From contig QZKA01000004.1 in NCBI GenBank assembly GCA_003598135.1, forward strand, positions 1 through 56,000: a stretch of 56,000 nt of DNA, in the 5' to 3' direction. This document shows, in pieces, positions 21,184 through 29,396 of the stretch. How positions within the stretch are numbered: position 1 is the stretch's first letter; each line of letters begins with the position of its first letter. The translations under genes were made by a program, and so were the position numbers. The notes beneath the pieces were generated by a model, which worked only from the letters and a program-made list of their open reading frames with translations, was not told the DNA's origin and ran no database searches. Source of the DNA: Candidatus Omnitrophota bacterium (GTDB lineage Bacteria > Omnitrophota > Gorgyraeia > Gygaellales > Profunditerraquicolaceae).

Positions 21184-22565
21184 GCACCCATTACCATCTG
21201 ATTGGCATCGGAGGAATCGGGATGAGCGGTATTGCCAGGCTTCTATTCTGTGGCCGATGCAACGTTACCGGTTCAGACGCCAAACAAAGCAAGATTACCG
21301 AGGAGCTCAATGCCCTTGGGATCAAGGTGTATATAGGTCATGAGGCTTCATATGTCCGTGGTGCCGATTACGTGGTGTATTCGTCCGCGATAAAGGCGGA
21401 TAATCCCGAGATCGAGGAAGCGCGCAAAAGGCGGATCCCGTTATTGAAGAGGGCAGAGGCACTGGCGCAGCTTATGGCGGATAAGAGGGTAGTGACCGTA
21501 ACCGGAAGCCACGGCAAGACTACTACTACGTCTATGATCGCCTACCTTATGCTTGAGGCAGGTTTGTTTCCGACGATTGCAGTCGGCGGTATCTTAAAGA
21601 ATATCGATACAAACGCCTGCCCTGGCAAGGGTGATTTTTTTGTGGCTGAGGCGGATGAATCAGATGGTTCTTTTCTTTTTTACAGGCCGCGCTATTCGAT
21701 AATTACCAACATAGATTACGAGCATTTAGATTTTTACGGAAACTTTGAAAATGAATTAGCGGCATTCAGGGAGTTCATTGAGCGCACCGAAGAAGAAGGG
21801 TGTCTTATATGCGGTGGCGATGATAAGCACCTGAAGAAGCTAGTAGAGAATTCCCGACGCCAGCATATTTTTTTTGGCCTCAACGAAAAAACAGGCATAC
21901 ATGCCCGCAATATCAGTATTACCGGCCTTTCTTCGGAATTTGATTGTTTCTTGAACGATACCCTCATTGGGCACTTTAGACTTTCCTTGGGCGGAGCGCA
22001 CAATATCTCTAACGCGCTCAGCGTTATTGCCCTGGGAATGGAATTAAAAATAGATATCGGTACGATACAGAAGGCGTTGTTCAATTACCAGGGTTCAGGC
22101 AGGCGGCTCGAGGTAAAGTTCTACGAAGACAATATGCGCCTGATAGACGATTACGCCCACCATCCCACAGAAATCAAAGCGACCCTTGAGGCAGTGGCGC
22201 ATTTGAACGCCAAGAGAAAGATAGTTATTTTTCAGCCCCACCGTTATTCGCGCACAAAGCTGTTACTTGAGTTGTTTGGAAGGTGTTTTGCTGCTGCGGA
22301 TTATTTGATTATTACCGATATCTATGCGGCCAGCGAGACGCCGATAGAAGGCATAAGCGGTAAGAAGGTCTATGAAACAATAAAAGAATTTGAGCCTGCC
22401 AAAGAAGCGTATTTTTTAAAGAAAGAAGAGATTGCCCGGCACGTTCTGAAAATAGCAAGGGCAGGAGACGTTATTGTTACGCTCGGCGCAGGAGATATTT
22501 CTAAGGTGTCTGATGAACTGGTACAAGGGCTTAGGGCAAAGCTGCAAGTGCCGCGAACCGCTTAA
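21180..22565 (+). CDS. murC: UDP-MurNAc-L-alanine ligase MurC
   Basis: A 461-residue Mur ligase adding the first L-alanine. It opens with HLIGIGGIGMSGIARLL (about 6-22). The P-loop is TVTGSHGKTTTTSMIAYL (about 107-124), with the SHGKTTT form specific to MurC. AEADESDGSFL and DDYAHHPTEIKATL follow. It is complete and normal in length. It overlaps the peptidase gene by 4 bp and murB by 53 bp. Confidence 0.96.
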   Translation: MSTHYHLIGIGGIGMSGIARLLFCGRCNVTGSDAKQSKITEELNALGIKVYIGHEASYVRGADYVVYSSAIKADNPEIEEARKRRIPLLKRAEALAQLMADKRVVTVTGSHGKTTTTSMIAYLMLEAGLFPTIAVGGILKNIDTNACPGKGDFFVAEADESDGSFLFYRPRYSIITNIDYEHLDFYGNFENELAAFREFIERTEEEGCLICGGDDKHLKKLVENSRRQHIFFGLNEKTGIHARNISITGLSSEFDCFLNDTLIGHFRLSLGGAHNISNALSVIALGMELKIDIGTIQKALFNYQGSGRRLEVKFYEDNMRLIDDYAHHPTEIKATLEAVAHLNAKRKIVIFQPHRYSRTKLLLELFGRCFAAADYLIITDIYAASETPIEGISGKKVYETIKEFEPAKEAYFLKKEEIARHVLKIARAGDVIVTLGAGDISKVSDELVQGLRAKLQVPRTA

Positions 22566-23394
22566 ACGGCATACTACACTTAAGATTGGCGGTCCTGCGC
22601 GTTTTTTCATTGAGCCGCGCGATAGGGATCAGCTGCAGGAGTTGCTGCGCCTGCTTCGCCGCAATAAAATTTCTTTTCACGTATTAGGTATGGGCAGCAA
22701 TGTCCTTGTACGTGACAGGGGCTTTAACGGCGCGGTGGTGCGTTTACATGCACCGGGTTTTAAAAAAATCACTTTCGGCAGCAATTATGTGATCGCAGGC
22801 TCAGGCGTATCCCTGGTCCGTTTGTTGCTTGGTTGTTATCAAGAAGGTTTTTCCGGCCTTGAATTTCTTACGGGGATACCCGGCACAACAGGGGGGGCGC
22901 TGGTGATGAATGCCGGGATAAAAGAAAAGTGTATTGCCGACGCATTAGAATCGGTGACGGTAATGGATAAAAATGGTTCAATAAAGACCATTGTCAACAA
23001 AGATGCGCGTTTTTCCTACCGAAGTTCTTGTCTTAAAAAGTTTGTGGTGCTTGACGGACGCTTCAGGGTGCGCAGGAGGCCGCGCCTGCTGATCAAAAAG
23101 AGGATGGATGAACTGCGCGCATGGCGCCATAGGAACCAGGATTATTCTTTTCCTTCGGCAGGATGCGTTTTCAAGAATCCGGTCAATGATTCTGCGGGCC
23201 GGCTCATAGATGCATGCGGACTCAAGGGCGTAATAATAGGCGGGGCTGCAGTTTCTTTGCTGCACGCCAATTTTATCGTCAACCGGGGCAAGGCCTCTGC
23301 GGCAGATGTCTTAAAATTAATGTTATTGATGAAAACACAGGTAAAAAGGCGGTTCAGTATTACCTTAACGCCTGAGATCGAAATATGGAGATAA
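22513..23394 (+). CDS. murB: UDP-N-acetylenolpyruvoylglucosamine reductase MurB
   Basis: A 293-residue FAD enzyme producing UDP-MurNAc. FAD-binding motifs are LGMGSNVLVRD (about 57-67) and TGIPGTTGGALVMNAG (about 121-136). DARFSYRSS holds the catalytic arginine. PSAGCVFKNP has cysteine where many homologues have the catalytic serine, a known variant. The C-terminus contains LTPEIEIW with the conserved Glu. ATG 22513 follows AAGGTG (22502-22507), which supports this internal start inside murC over the longer open frame. Confidence 0.94.
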   Translation: MNWYKGLGQSCKCREPLKRHTTLKIGGPARFFIEPRDRDQLQELLRLLRRNKISFHVLGMGSNVLVRDRGFNGAVVRLHAPGFKKITFGSNYVIAGSGVSLVRLLLGCYQEGFSGLEFLTGIPGTTGGALVMNAGIKEKCIADALESVTVMDKNGSIKTIVNKDARFSYRSSCLKKFVVLDGRFRVRRRPRLLIKKRMDELRAWRHRNQDYSFPSAGCVFKNPVNDSAGRLIDACGLKGVIIGGAAVSLLHANFIVNRGKASAADVLKLMLLMKTQVKRRFSITLTPEIEIWR

Positions 23395-24362
23395 GAGGCG
23401 CACAACGCACAGCGCACAACGCACAGCGCCATAATTTCGGCAGGATTGGCGTCTTGATGGGCGGACCTTCCGCTGAAAGGGAGATATCGCTTAAATCAGG
23501 CAAGGCAGTGCATGCCGCACTTAAAGACTTGGGGCTCGACGCGGTAGGTATTGATATAGAGACGGCCGACGAGAAAAAAGCCCTTGCGTTATTGCGCTCC
23601 CAAAATATTTCCTGCGCGTTTATTGCGCTACACGGCTGTTTCGGCGAAGACGGGACAATACAGAAGATCCTTGAGAAACTTAAAATTCCCTATACCGGTT
23701 CCGGGGTTTCTGCAAGTATGTGCGCCATGGACAAGGTCAAATCGCGGCAGATATTTCAAAGTTGCGGTTTGCATGTACCGCGGTATGAGGTATTTAAGAA
23801 GGACGTGGTGATGCAGGGCAGGGGCGCGGTCCACAGCAGCCTTCTTGTGCCCTTGGTGGTGAAGCCTGCCTCCTGCGGCTCAAGCATCGGCCTTTCTATT
23901 ATTAAAGACGAGATACTGCTAGAAAAAGCCCTGCAGGATGGGTTTGCGTTTGACGAAACGGTGATTGTCGAAGAATACATTAGAGGCCGTGAGCTCACCG
24001 TCGGGGTTTTGAATGAAACAGCGCTGCCGGTCATTGAGATAGTGCCCAAGAAGGTTTTTTTCGATTACGAAGCAAAATACCAGGCGGGCATGACGGATTA
24101 TATTGTGCCTGCCGAACTCGATGAAGGTATTGCTTCCCGAGTGCGCAAGGATGCGCTTTCAGCACACCAGTCCCTGGGGTGTTTCGGCTGTTCACGCGCG
24201 GACATTATCTTAAGATGCGACAATACGCCTTTTATCCTTGAAATAAACACGATCCCTGGTTTTACATCGACAAGTCTTTTACCTAAAGCAGCGAAGTCCA
24301 TAGGTATTGAATTCGGTCAGCTTTGCCTTGAGTTGTTGAGGTTGGCATATGAAAAGAAATAA
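23385..24362 (+). CDS. ddl: D-alanine-D-alanine ligase with repeat-derived N-terminus
   Basis: An ATP-grasp enzyme of 325 residues making D-Ala-D-Ala for MurF. The normal family start corresponds to GRIGVLMGGPSAEREISLKS at about residues 19-38. ATP-grasp motifs include VKPASCGSSIG, EEYIRGRELTVGVL and EINTIPGFT. Residues 1-18 (MEIRGAQRTAHNAQRHNF) are extra and come from a 14-bp tandem repeat (23398-23425). No alternative start was seen between the repeat and the conserved region, so the extension is probably translated. ATG 23385 overlaps the murB stop. Confidence 0.93.
   Translation: MEIRGAQRTAHNAQRHNFGRIGVLMGGPSAEREISLKSGKAVHAALKDLGLDAVGIDIETADEKKALALLRSQNISCAFIALHGCFGEDGTIQKILEKLKIPYTGSGVSASMCAMDKVKSRQIFQSCGLHVPRYEVFKKDVVMQGRGAVHSSLLVPLVVKPASCGSSIGLSIIKDEILLEKALQDGFAFDETVIVEEYIRGRELTVGVLNETALPVIEIVPKKVFFDYEAKYQAGMTDYIVPAELDEGIASRVRKDALSAHQSLGCFGCSRADIILRCDNTPFILEINTIPGFTSTSLLPKAAKSIGIEFGQLCLELLRLAYEKK
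23398..23425. repeat. 14-bp tandem repeat inside the ddl start
   Basis: Two exact copies of GCGCACAACGCACA at 23398-23411 and 23412-23425, followed by a further GCGC. Translated in the ddl frame they give RGAQRTAHNAQR. The composition matches the GCGTTATGCG/ACGCA-type modules of the intergenic mosaics in this window. Confidence 0.85.
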
Positions 24363-25089
24363 GCCCAGAGAGTTTTTTTTATTTTTTCCGGCAGCGGTTT
24401 TACTCGCTGGTTCTTTTTTTTTAGCCCGGTTCGTTTTTTCTGGGCTTACCGCCTCAGGGAGCTTTACAGTTACTGATATCCTTGCCAAAGAAGACAACGC
24501 TGCCCAGTTTGAGTATTTAAAGGGCCGTAGCATTTTTGGCATTGACATTTCCCGGGAATCAGCGTATCTTGCTAAGGTATACCCGCAGTATCGTACAATA
24601 GAAATCTATAAGATGTTCCCCGGGACGCTGTTCATTGATTTTCTCCGGCGCACGCCTATTGCGGCGATAAAGCTGCCACAGGGTTATTACTGTGTTGACG
24701 AAAACCTCATTGTCTTTGAGGCGCCGCTGCAGTTAGAAAAAGAAAATCTCCCCGTTATTACCGGCCTTGAGAAAAGGATGTCTGCGTTGGCGGTTGGCCA
24801 TAGGTATGAATCTTTGGAATTGAAGTTGGCAGTGGCTATTATTCAGGAGATTAAAAACAGCGAGTCCTTAAGGAAAATTACCATAAAAGAAATAGACGTT
24901 TCGCAATCCGGGTATGTTTCTCTTCTGTCTCCGGACGTCCCGGAAGTAAGGTTTAGCCGTGGTTTTATCGGAGACAAAATCAAGATTTTTGCCGGATTGT
25001 GCAATCAAACCACAGGGGAACTTCAGTCCATCGACTACATTGACTTGAGGTTTCAGGAGCCCGTACTCAAATATAAAAATGCCCGCTAG
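24349..25089 (+). CDS. ftsQ: FtsQ-like division protein
   Basis: A 246-residue bitopic protein: basic N-terminus, one membrane segment (about 9-30), then a POTRA-like region (about 35-105) with GRSIFGIDI and a FtsQ domain containing RTPIAAIKL. The position between ddl and ftsA is the usual place for ftsQ. It would link FtsL and other divisome proteins outside the membrane. The sequence is divergent, so the call depends partly on context. The ATG overlaps the ddl end and the stop overlaps ftsA. Confidence 0.85.
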   Translation: MKRNKPREFFLFFPAAVLLAGSFFLARFVFSGLTASGSFTVTDILAKEDNAAQFEYLKGRSIFGIDISRESAYLAKVYPQYRTIEIYKMFPGTLFIDFLRRTPIAAIKLPQGYYCVDENLIVFEAPLQLEKENLPVITGLEKRMSALAVGHRYESLELKLAVAIIQEIKNSESLRKITIKEIDVSQSGYVSLLSPDVPEVRFSRGFIGDKIKIFAGLCNQTTGELQSIDYIDLRFQEPVLKYKNAR

Positions 25090-26335
25090 TTACATCTGTG
25101 CTCTGGATATCGGTTCAAGTAAAATCGCTGCGTGCCTGGCAAGGGTAAAAGGCCGGCAGGTCATTGATTTATTCCTTGAAGCCGCTCCCTCCAAGGGCGT
25201 ACGCAGGGGCTCTATCATTGATTCGATAGAATTCAGCGAATCAGTCGCGCAGATACTTAAGAAGTTACGGCAGAAGTCAGGGGTCCGTATTAAATATGTG
25301 CATGTCGGATTCACAGGAGAAAATATCATCACCAAGCACAGCCGTTCCATTATCCCTCTTGCGGAGAGAGGCAATAAAGTTATCACGTCCTATGATATCC
25401 AGCGCGCGCACCAGCAGGCCCTCGTACTTGGTTCCAATGTAGAGGAGGAGATTATACATCATTTGCCGTTCAGTTATGCAATCGATTCTAACGGCAATGT
25501 CCCTAATCCCGTCGGTCTTTATAGCCATCGGTTAGAGGCCGATGTGTACTTGGTATGCACAAAACTTTCCTACGTGCAGACCCTCGTGCATGCCGTTAAC
25601 CAGGCTGGTTATGAAATGAAGGACGTTTCCTTTAACGGCCTCTTGGAAAGCAAGGTTGTATTGGGTAAAAATGAACAAAAAGGCCTTTACGTACTTTGTG
25701 ACGTAGGCAGCGATATTACGGAATTGCTCATATTCAATGACGGCGTGCTCAGGCATATCGAGCTTTTTCCGTTCGGCGGTAATGACCTGACCGCTGGATT
25801 GGCAGAGGAACTTAAGATCCCGTTTGAATTGGCAGAGGCCATTAAAAAGTCCCACGGGGTCATCGGTGATACAAGCCTCATGAATCCCGAAAAAGAAATC
25901 TTATTCAAAAAAGAGGACAGGTATGAGCCTATCAAAGAGAAGGTGGTCTGTGAAATCATTACCGCCAAGGCTAAATTGTTTTGCGCAAAGATATATGACA
26001 CCTTACACGTACAGGTCCCTCTATATGAGATTAAGAAACTTTTCGTTACCGGAAGGACCATACTGCAAGACGGCTTTCTTGAACAGGTGGAGAATATTCT
26101 CGGAGTGCAGGTGGCGTTCGGAAAGATCACCGATGCAAAGTTTCTTACCTGGTGCGCTACCCATGAGGCCCTCTCAGGGCAGAAGTACCTCACTTACCTT
26201 GCCTGCCTGGGGTTGTTAAAACAGATTTTACAAGGCGATTCTTTGCCGCAAAGCAAGGCACAGGTCCAGTCTGGGCGCAATCCTTTTTTAAAATCACTGC
26301 ATAAAATCAAAGAGTTATACCAGGAATACTTTTAA
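25079..26335 (+). CDS. ftsA: Cell division actin-like protein FtsA
   Basis: A 418-residue actin-family ATPase that normally tethers FtsZ to the membrane. Phosphate-binding motifs are ALDIGSSKIAA (about 8-18) and CDVGSDITELLIF (about 208-220). The 1C/SHS2 domain occupies about 85-160 and contains EEIIHHLPF. The C-terminus ends HKIKELYQEYF, a possible weak amphipathic membrane helix. It is the last dcw gene here: yggS follows rather than ftsZ. Confidence 0.94.
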   Translation: MPASYICALDIGSSKIAACLARVKGRQVIDLFLEAAPSKGVRRGSIIDSIEFSESVAQILKKLRQKSGVRIKYVHVGFTGENIITKHSRSIIPLAERGNKVITSYDIQRAHQQALVLGSNVEEEIIHHLPFSYAIDSNGNVPNPVGLYSHRLEADVYLVCTKLSYVQTLVHAVNQAGYEMKDVSFNGLLESKVVLGKNEQKGLYVLCDVGSDITELLIFNDGVLRHIELFPFGGNDLTAGLAEELKIPFELAEAIKKSHGVIGDTSLMNPEKEILFKKEDRYEPIKEKVVCEIITAKAKLFCAKIYDTLHVQVPLYEIKKLFVTGRTILQDGFLEQVENILGVQVAFGKITDAKFLTWCATHEALSGQKYLTYLACLGLLKQILQGDSLPQSKAQVQSGRNPFLKSLHKIKELYQEYF

Positions 26336-26363
26336 TTGAACCTCCATTTTTGTGTTGTATAAT
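26336..26363 (+). promoter_or_regulatory. Possible sigma70 promoter before yggS
   Basis: TTGAAC (26336-26341) and TATAAT (26358-26363) are separated by 16 bp directly after the ftsA stop. A start near 26370 would leave only about 10 bases before the yggS ATG. The match is good but unverified. Confidence 0.5.
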
Positions 26364-26380
26364 AATATGTTATCCAAAAT

Positions 26381-27073
26381 ATGGTAAGCGAAAATATTGC
26401 AAAGGTCAAGCAGCGTATTGCCTCGGCGTGTGCAAGGGCAGGTCGAAAACCCGGCGAAATAACCGTTATTGCGGTAAGTAAATACAGGCTCCTGCGGGAG
26501 GTCGAGGAAGTGGCGGAGTCCGGCATTTGCGATATCGGAGAGAACAGGCTTCAAGAAGCGTCGCTCAAACACGCCGCAATTTCCCGCAATTTCGGAAATG
26601 TCAGATGGCACATGGTTGGCCATCTTCAGACCAATAAGGCTAAGCAAGCGGTCAAGATCTTCGACCTGATCCATTCCGTGGATAGCGCTCACCTTGCGCA
26701 GGAAATCGAGATACAGGCATCAAAGATTAATAAGATCCAAAAGATCCTAGTCCAAGTAAATATTTCAAAGGAAAAGACTAAGTCCGGTTTTACGCTCCAA
26801 GACGTAAAAAAGTCTATTAGAATTATAGCCGGATTTAAACACATAGTCGTTAAAGGGCTTATGACAATAGCGCCTATTGTGCAAGCTCCTGAGCAGGCGC
26901 GTCCCTATTTCCGCCTCCTCAGAGAATTATTAAATGAAATCAACTCAATACTCAACACTCAACACTCAATACGGGAACTCTCTATGGGCATGTCTGATGA
27001 CTTTGAAGTAGCTGTTGAAGAGGGCGCAACAATGCTTAGAATCGGTAGGGCGATTTTTGAAGGTTCAGGTTAA
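26381..27073 (+). CDS. yggS: PLP homeostasis protein YggS/PROSC
   Basis: A 230-residue pyridoxal-phosphate-binding protein of the YggS/YlmE family. The PLP lysine is K34 in AVSKYR. WHMVGHLQTNKAK (about 70-82), SMGMSDDFEVAVEEG and RIGRAIF are family signatures. The linker before SMGMS (about residues 187-197, SILNTQHSIRE) is encoded by four 7-bp repeats (26943-26970) of the type found in intergenic mosaics. The stop codon lies where the AAGGTT-type module begins. It is next to proC, a common pairing. Confidence 0.94.
   Translation: MVSENIAKVKQRIASACARAGRKPGEITVIAVSKYRLLREVEEVAESGICDIGENRLQEASLKHAAISRNFGNVRWHMVGHLQTNKAKQAVKIFDLIHSVDSAHLAQEIEIQASKINKIQKILVQVNISKEKTKSGFTLQDVKKSIRIIAGFKHIVVKGLMTIAPIVQAPEQARPYFRLLRELLNEINSILNTQHSIRELSMGMSDDFEVAVEEGATMLRIGRAIFEGSG
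26943..26970. repeat. Four 7-bp ACTCAAY repeats inside yggS
   Basis: ACTCAAT, ACTCAAC, ACTCAAC and ACTCAAT follow one another at 26943-26970. Related ACTCAAT/ACTC runs occur at about 436-470 and in shorter form near 29365. The 28 bp are in frame-neutral context with the flanks and fall in a variable loop of the protein. Confidence 0.85.
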
Positions 27074-27388
27074 GACTTAGGTTAAGTAAGGCTAAGGTCA
27101 AGGAGTAAGGTAGCTGGGTTAATGACAAATGCACAAAATCAAAATGACAAATAAAATCTCAAACTCCAAGCATCCTGCCTACCGGCAGGCAGGCAAATCA
27201 CAAATAAGCTCCAATTACCAATGACCAAATCACCAAAAGGGGTGAATTTTGTTCATTGGTCATTTGGGCATTGGGATTTATTTGGGATTTGACATTTGGT
27301 ATTTGTCATTTATTTGTCACTGGTGCTTTGGTATTTGTCATTCACGCACTACACCGTTCGCAATACGCGATACACAATACGATACGAG
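27065..27388. repeat. Composite intergenic repeat mosaic, copy B
   Basis: The same module order as at 150-478: AAGGTT/TTAGG hexamers (about 27065-27110); GTAGCTGGGTTAATGACAAAT; the 20-bp block CCTGCCTACCGGCAGGCAGG (27174-27193); CAAATCACAAATAAGCTCC; a CACCAAA block; inverted TTTGGGCATTGGG and ATTTGTCATTTATT blocks; then a GCAATACGCGATAC module (about 27360-27385) ending at the proC start. Blocks 27191-27213 and 27263-27286 are identical to 239-261 and 311-334. The spacer holds no gene that I can support. Confidence 0.85.
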
Positions 27389-27396
27389 GTGTGAGT

Positions 27397-28224
27397 TTGC
27401 AGAAGATAGGAATCATCGGATATGGGAACATGGGGGCTGCGATAGGCGAACGGATAAAATCCGTCTACCGCGTGCATGTGTTCGATAAAGACAAAGACAA
27501 AACAAGCGGTCTTACTGATATATACACTTCTGATACTGTTTTGGATGTGCTCAAAAACGTTGATGCCGTGTTCTTGGCGGTAAAACCCCAGGATTTTGAT
27601 TCGGTGCTTGAAGAGATCAGCAATACGGCAGAGGCATTGTTAGTTATTTCTATCGCGGCAGGCATTACCACGCGTTATATAGAGCGCTACCTAAAGAAGG
27701 CCCGGGTCATCAGGGCTATGCCTAATATCGGGGCTAAGATTGCCCAAGCGCAGACCTGCGTCTGCAGAGGTGTTTCTGCTAGTGATAGTGATTTATCATT
27801 CGCCGAAGATTTATTCAAGATGATCGGAAAAACCTGGAGGATTGGCGAGGATATGATGGATGCTGCTACAGCAATTTCCGGCAGCGGCCCAGCCTATATT
27901 TTCTACGACATCGAAAAAGAAAAAATAGAGCCGAACCGCATCACGCAGCAGCAGAAACACAAATACATGGAGTTCCTTAAAGATGCTGCTGTGGGTTTAG
28001 GTTTTAGCGCTGCCGTAGCCGGAGACCTTGCTTCAAGCATTACCCAGACAAGTTTGAACCTTATGCTGATGACGCCTTTTTTGCCTGCCCAGTTGAGAAG
28101 GCAGGTAACTTCTAAGGGTGGTACCACTGAGGCGGCAATACATGTGTTGATGAGCGGCGGGTCGTGGTTAGAGGCGGCAAGGGCCGCTGAAGAGCGCGCA
28201 ACGCAATTATCAAGAAAGGATTAG
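27397..28224 (+). CDS. proC: Pyrroline-5-carboxylate reductase ProC
   Basis: A 275-residue NAD(P)H enzyme for the last step of proline synthesis. The dinucleotide-binding motif is IGIIGYGNMGAAI (about 4-16). AVKPQD and the catalytic-region GSGPAY (about 164-169) are clear, as is VTSKGGTT near the end. After GSGPAYIF there are about 15-20 extra residues (EKEKIEPNRITQQQKHKYME) before the helix that normally follows. Start TTG 27397 is preferred because GAGG (27386-27389) is 7 bp upstream. GTG 27391 is possible. The open frame continues upstream only through repeats. Confidence 0.88.
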   Translation: MQKIGIIGYGNMGAAIGERIKSVYRVHVFDKDKDKTSGLTDIYTSDTVLDVLKNVDAVFLAVKPQDFDSVLEEISNTAEALLVISIAAGITTRYIERYLKKARVIRAMPNIGAKIAQAQTCVCRGVSASDSDLSFAEDLFKMIGKTWRIGEDMMDAATAISGSGPAYIFYDIEKEKIEPNRITQQQKHKYMEFLKDAAVGLGFSAAVAGDLASSITQTSLNLMLMTPFLPAQLRRQVTSKGGTTEAAIHVLMSGGSWLEAARAAEERATQLSRKD

Positions 28225-28229
28225 GCGAT

Positions 28230-29087
28230 ATGGGGCGCATAGGCATTATCGGAGGCAGCGGTCTTTACGATATCGAGGGTTTAAAAGGCGCAAAAAAAAT
28301 TAATGTTACCACGCCGTTCGGGAGGCCTTCAGATGCGTTTGTGATGGGGAGCCTTGAAGGAAGCGAGATAGTATTTCTTCCCAGGCACGGAGTAGGCCAC
28401 CGGATTTCGCCCAGTGAAATCAACTATCGCGCAAACATCTATGGCATGAAAAAACTTGGCGTAGAGCGGATTATTTCAGTGAGTGCCTGCGGTAGCCTTA
28501 AGGAGGAAATAAGGCCTCTTGATTTCGTAATCGTAGACCAGTTTGTCGACCGCACTAACCAGGCACGCCAGATGTCGTTTTTTAAAAACGGAATCGTTGC
28601 CCATCTTGTATTTGCGCACCCTGTATGTGGGGAATTGTCGGCCCTTTTGTATGAGGGCGCGAAACGGCTGCATATTTCTGCGCACAAAGGGGGCACGTAT
28701 ATCAACATGGAGGGCCCTGCCTTTTCGACACTTGCAGAATCCAATCTCTACCGCAGCTGGAACATTGATATTATCGGCATGACCAATATAGCAGAAGCAA
28801 AACTGGCCCGCGAAGCAGAGATATGTTATGCTACACTTGCTGCGGTCACCGACTACGATTGTTGGCATCCTCAGCATGAGAGCGTGACGATTGATATGGT
28901 GATCGAGAGCCTGGGGAAGAATATAAATAATGCCAAGATGATGATTAGGGAGGTAATAAAGAATATCCCTTCGCAGAGACAGTGCGCGTGCAAGGACGCG
29001 CTTAAATATGCGATCGTCACCGACAGGAAGTCTATTCCTGCAAAGGTGAAAAAGGACTTAGGGATTATTATTGGGAAATATTTGTAG
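28230..29087 (+). CDS. mtnP: S-methyl-5'-thioadenosine phosphorylase (MTAP)
   Basis: A 285-residue purine nucleoside phosphorylase-family enzyme that phosphorolyses methylthioadenosine in methionine salvage. Motifs: IGIIGGSGLYDIEG (about 4-17), TPFGRPSDAF, PRHGVGHRISPSEINYRAN, NMEGPAFST (about 171-179), GMTNIAEAKLAREAE and VTDYDCWH. It is complete and of normal length. It starts 5 bp after proC. A 309-bp repeat-filled gap follows before ileS. Confidence 0.94.
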   Translation: MGRIGIIGGSGLYDIEGLKGAKKINVTTPFGRPSDAFVMGSLEGSEIVFLPRHGVGHRISPSEINYRANIYGMKKLGVERIISVSACGSLKEEIRPLDFVIVDQFVDRTNQARQMSFFKNGIVAHLVFAHPVCGELSALLYEGAKRLHISAHKGGTYINMEGPAFSTLAESNLYRSWNIDIIGMTNIAEAKLAREAEICYATLAAVTDYDCWHPQHESVTIDMVIESLGKNINNAKMMIREVIKNIPSQRQCACKDALKYAIVTDRKSIPAKVKKDLGIIIGKYL

Positions 29088-29094
29088 GGTTAGC

Positions 29095-29390
29095 ACAATA
29101 AAAACAATAAGGTGTAGGCCTAGGCTAAGGTTCAGTAAGGCTAAGGTCAAGGTTAAGGTTAAGGTAGTAAGGAAAGGTTAATGGTCTAGTTATTGGCGTA
29201 GGGTTATTGGTGTGTGTTCTTTTTTTACACCATCTACCTTACCCACTCACCAGACCAATGACTTAACCCTTACCCAAGAACCAGGCTCGTTATGCGTAGA
29301 GCGTTGTGCGTTTTGCGTAATGCGTTACGCGCCGTACTCCGTACGCATAACGCCGAACGCATATAGCACTCACTACCCTGAGCTCTGTAC
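29095..29390. repeat. Intergenic repeat region between mtnP and ileS
   Basis: AAGGTTAAGG/CTAAGG hexamers (about 29120-29190) face inverted-sense CTACCTTACCC and TTAACCCTTACCC blocks (about 29232-29275), forming an imperfect large inverted repeat around a T7 tract. A GCGTTATGCG/TGCGTAATGCG module follows (about 29290-29365), then CACTCACTACC. No T-box, tRNA or protein gene was recognised. Confidence 0.7.
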
Positions 29391-29396
29391 TAAACT

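Noticed and set aside
27256..27396. Upstream extension of proC through the repeat region
   Set aside because: It translates repeat DNA. The Rossmann motif begins just after TTG 27397, which has a ribosome binding site.
29088..29396. T-box leader for ileS
   Set aside because: No T-box sequence or specifier hairpin was seen; the region consists of repeat modules.
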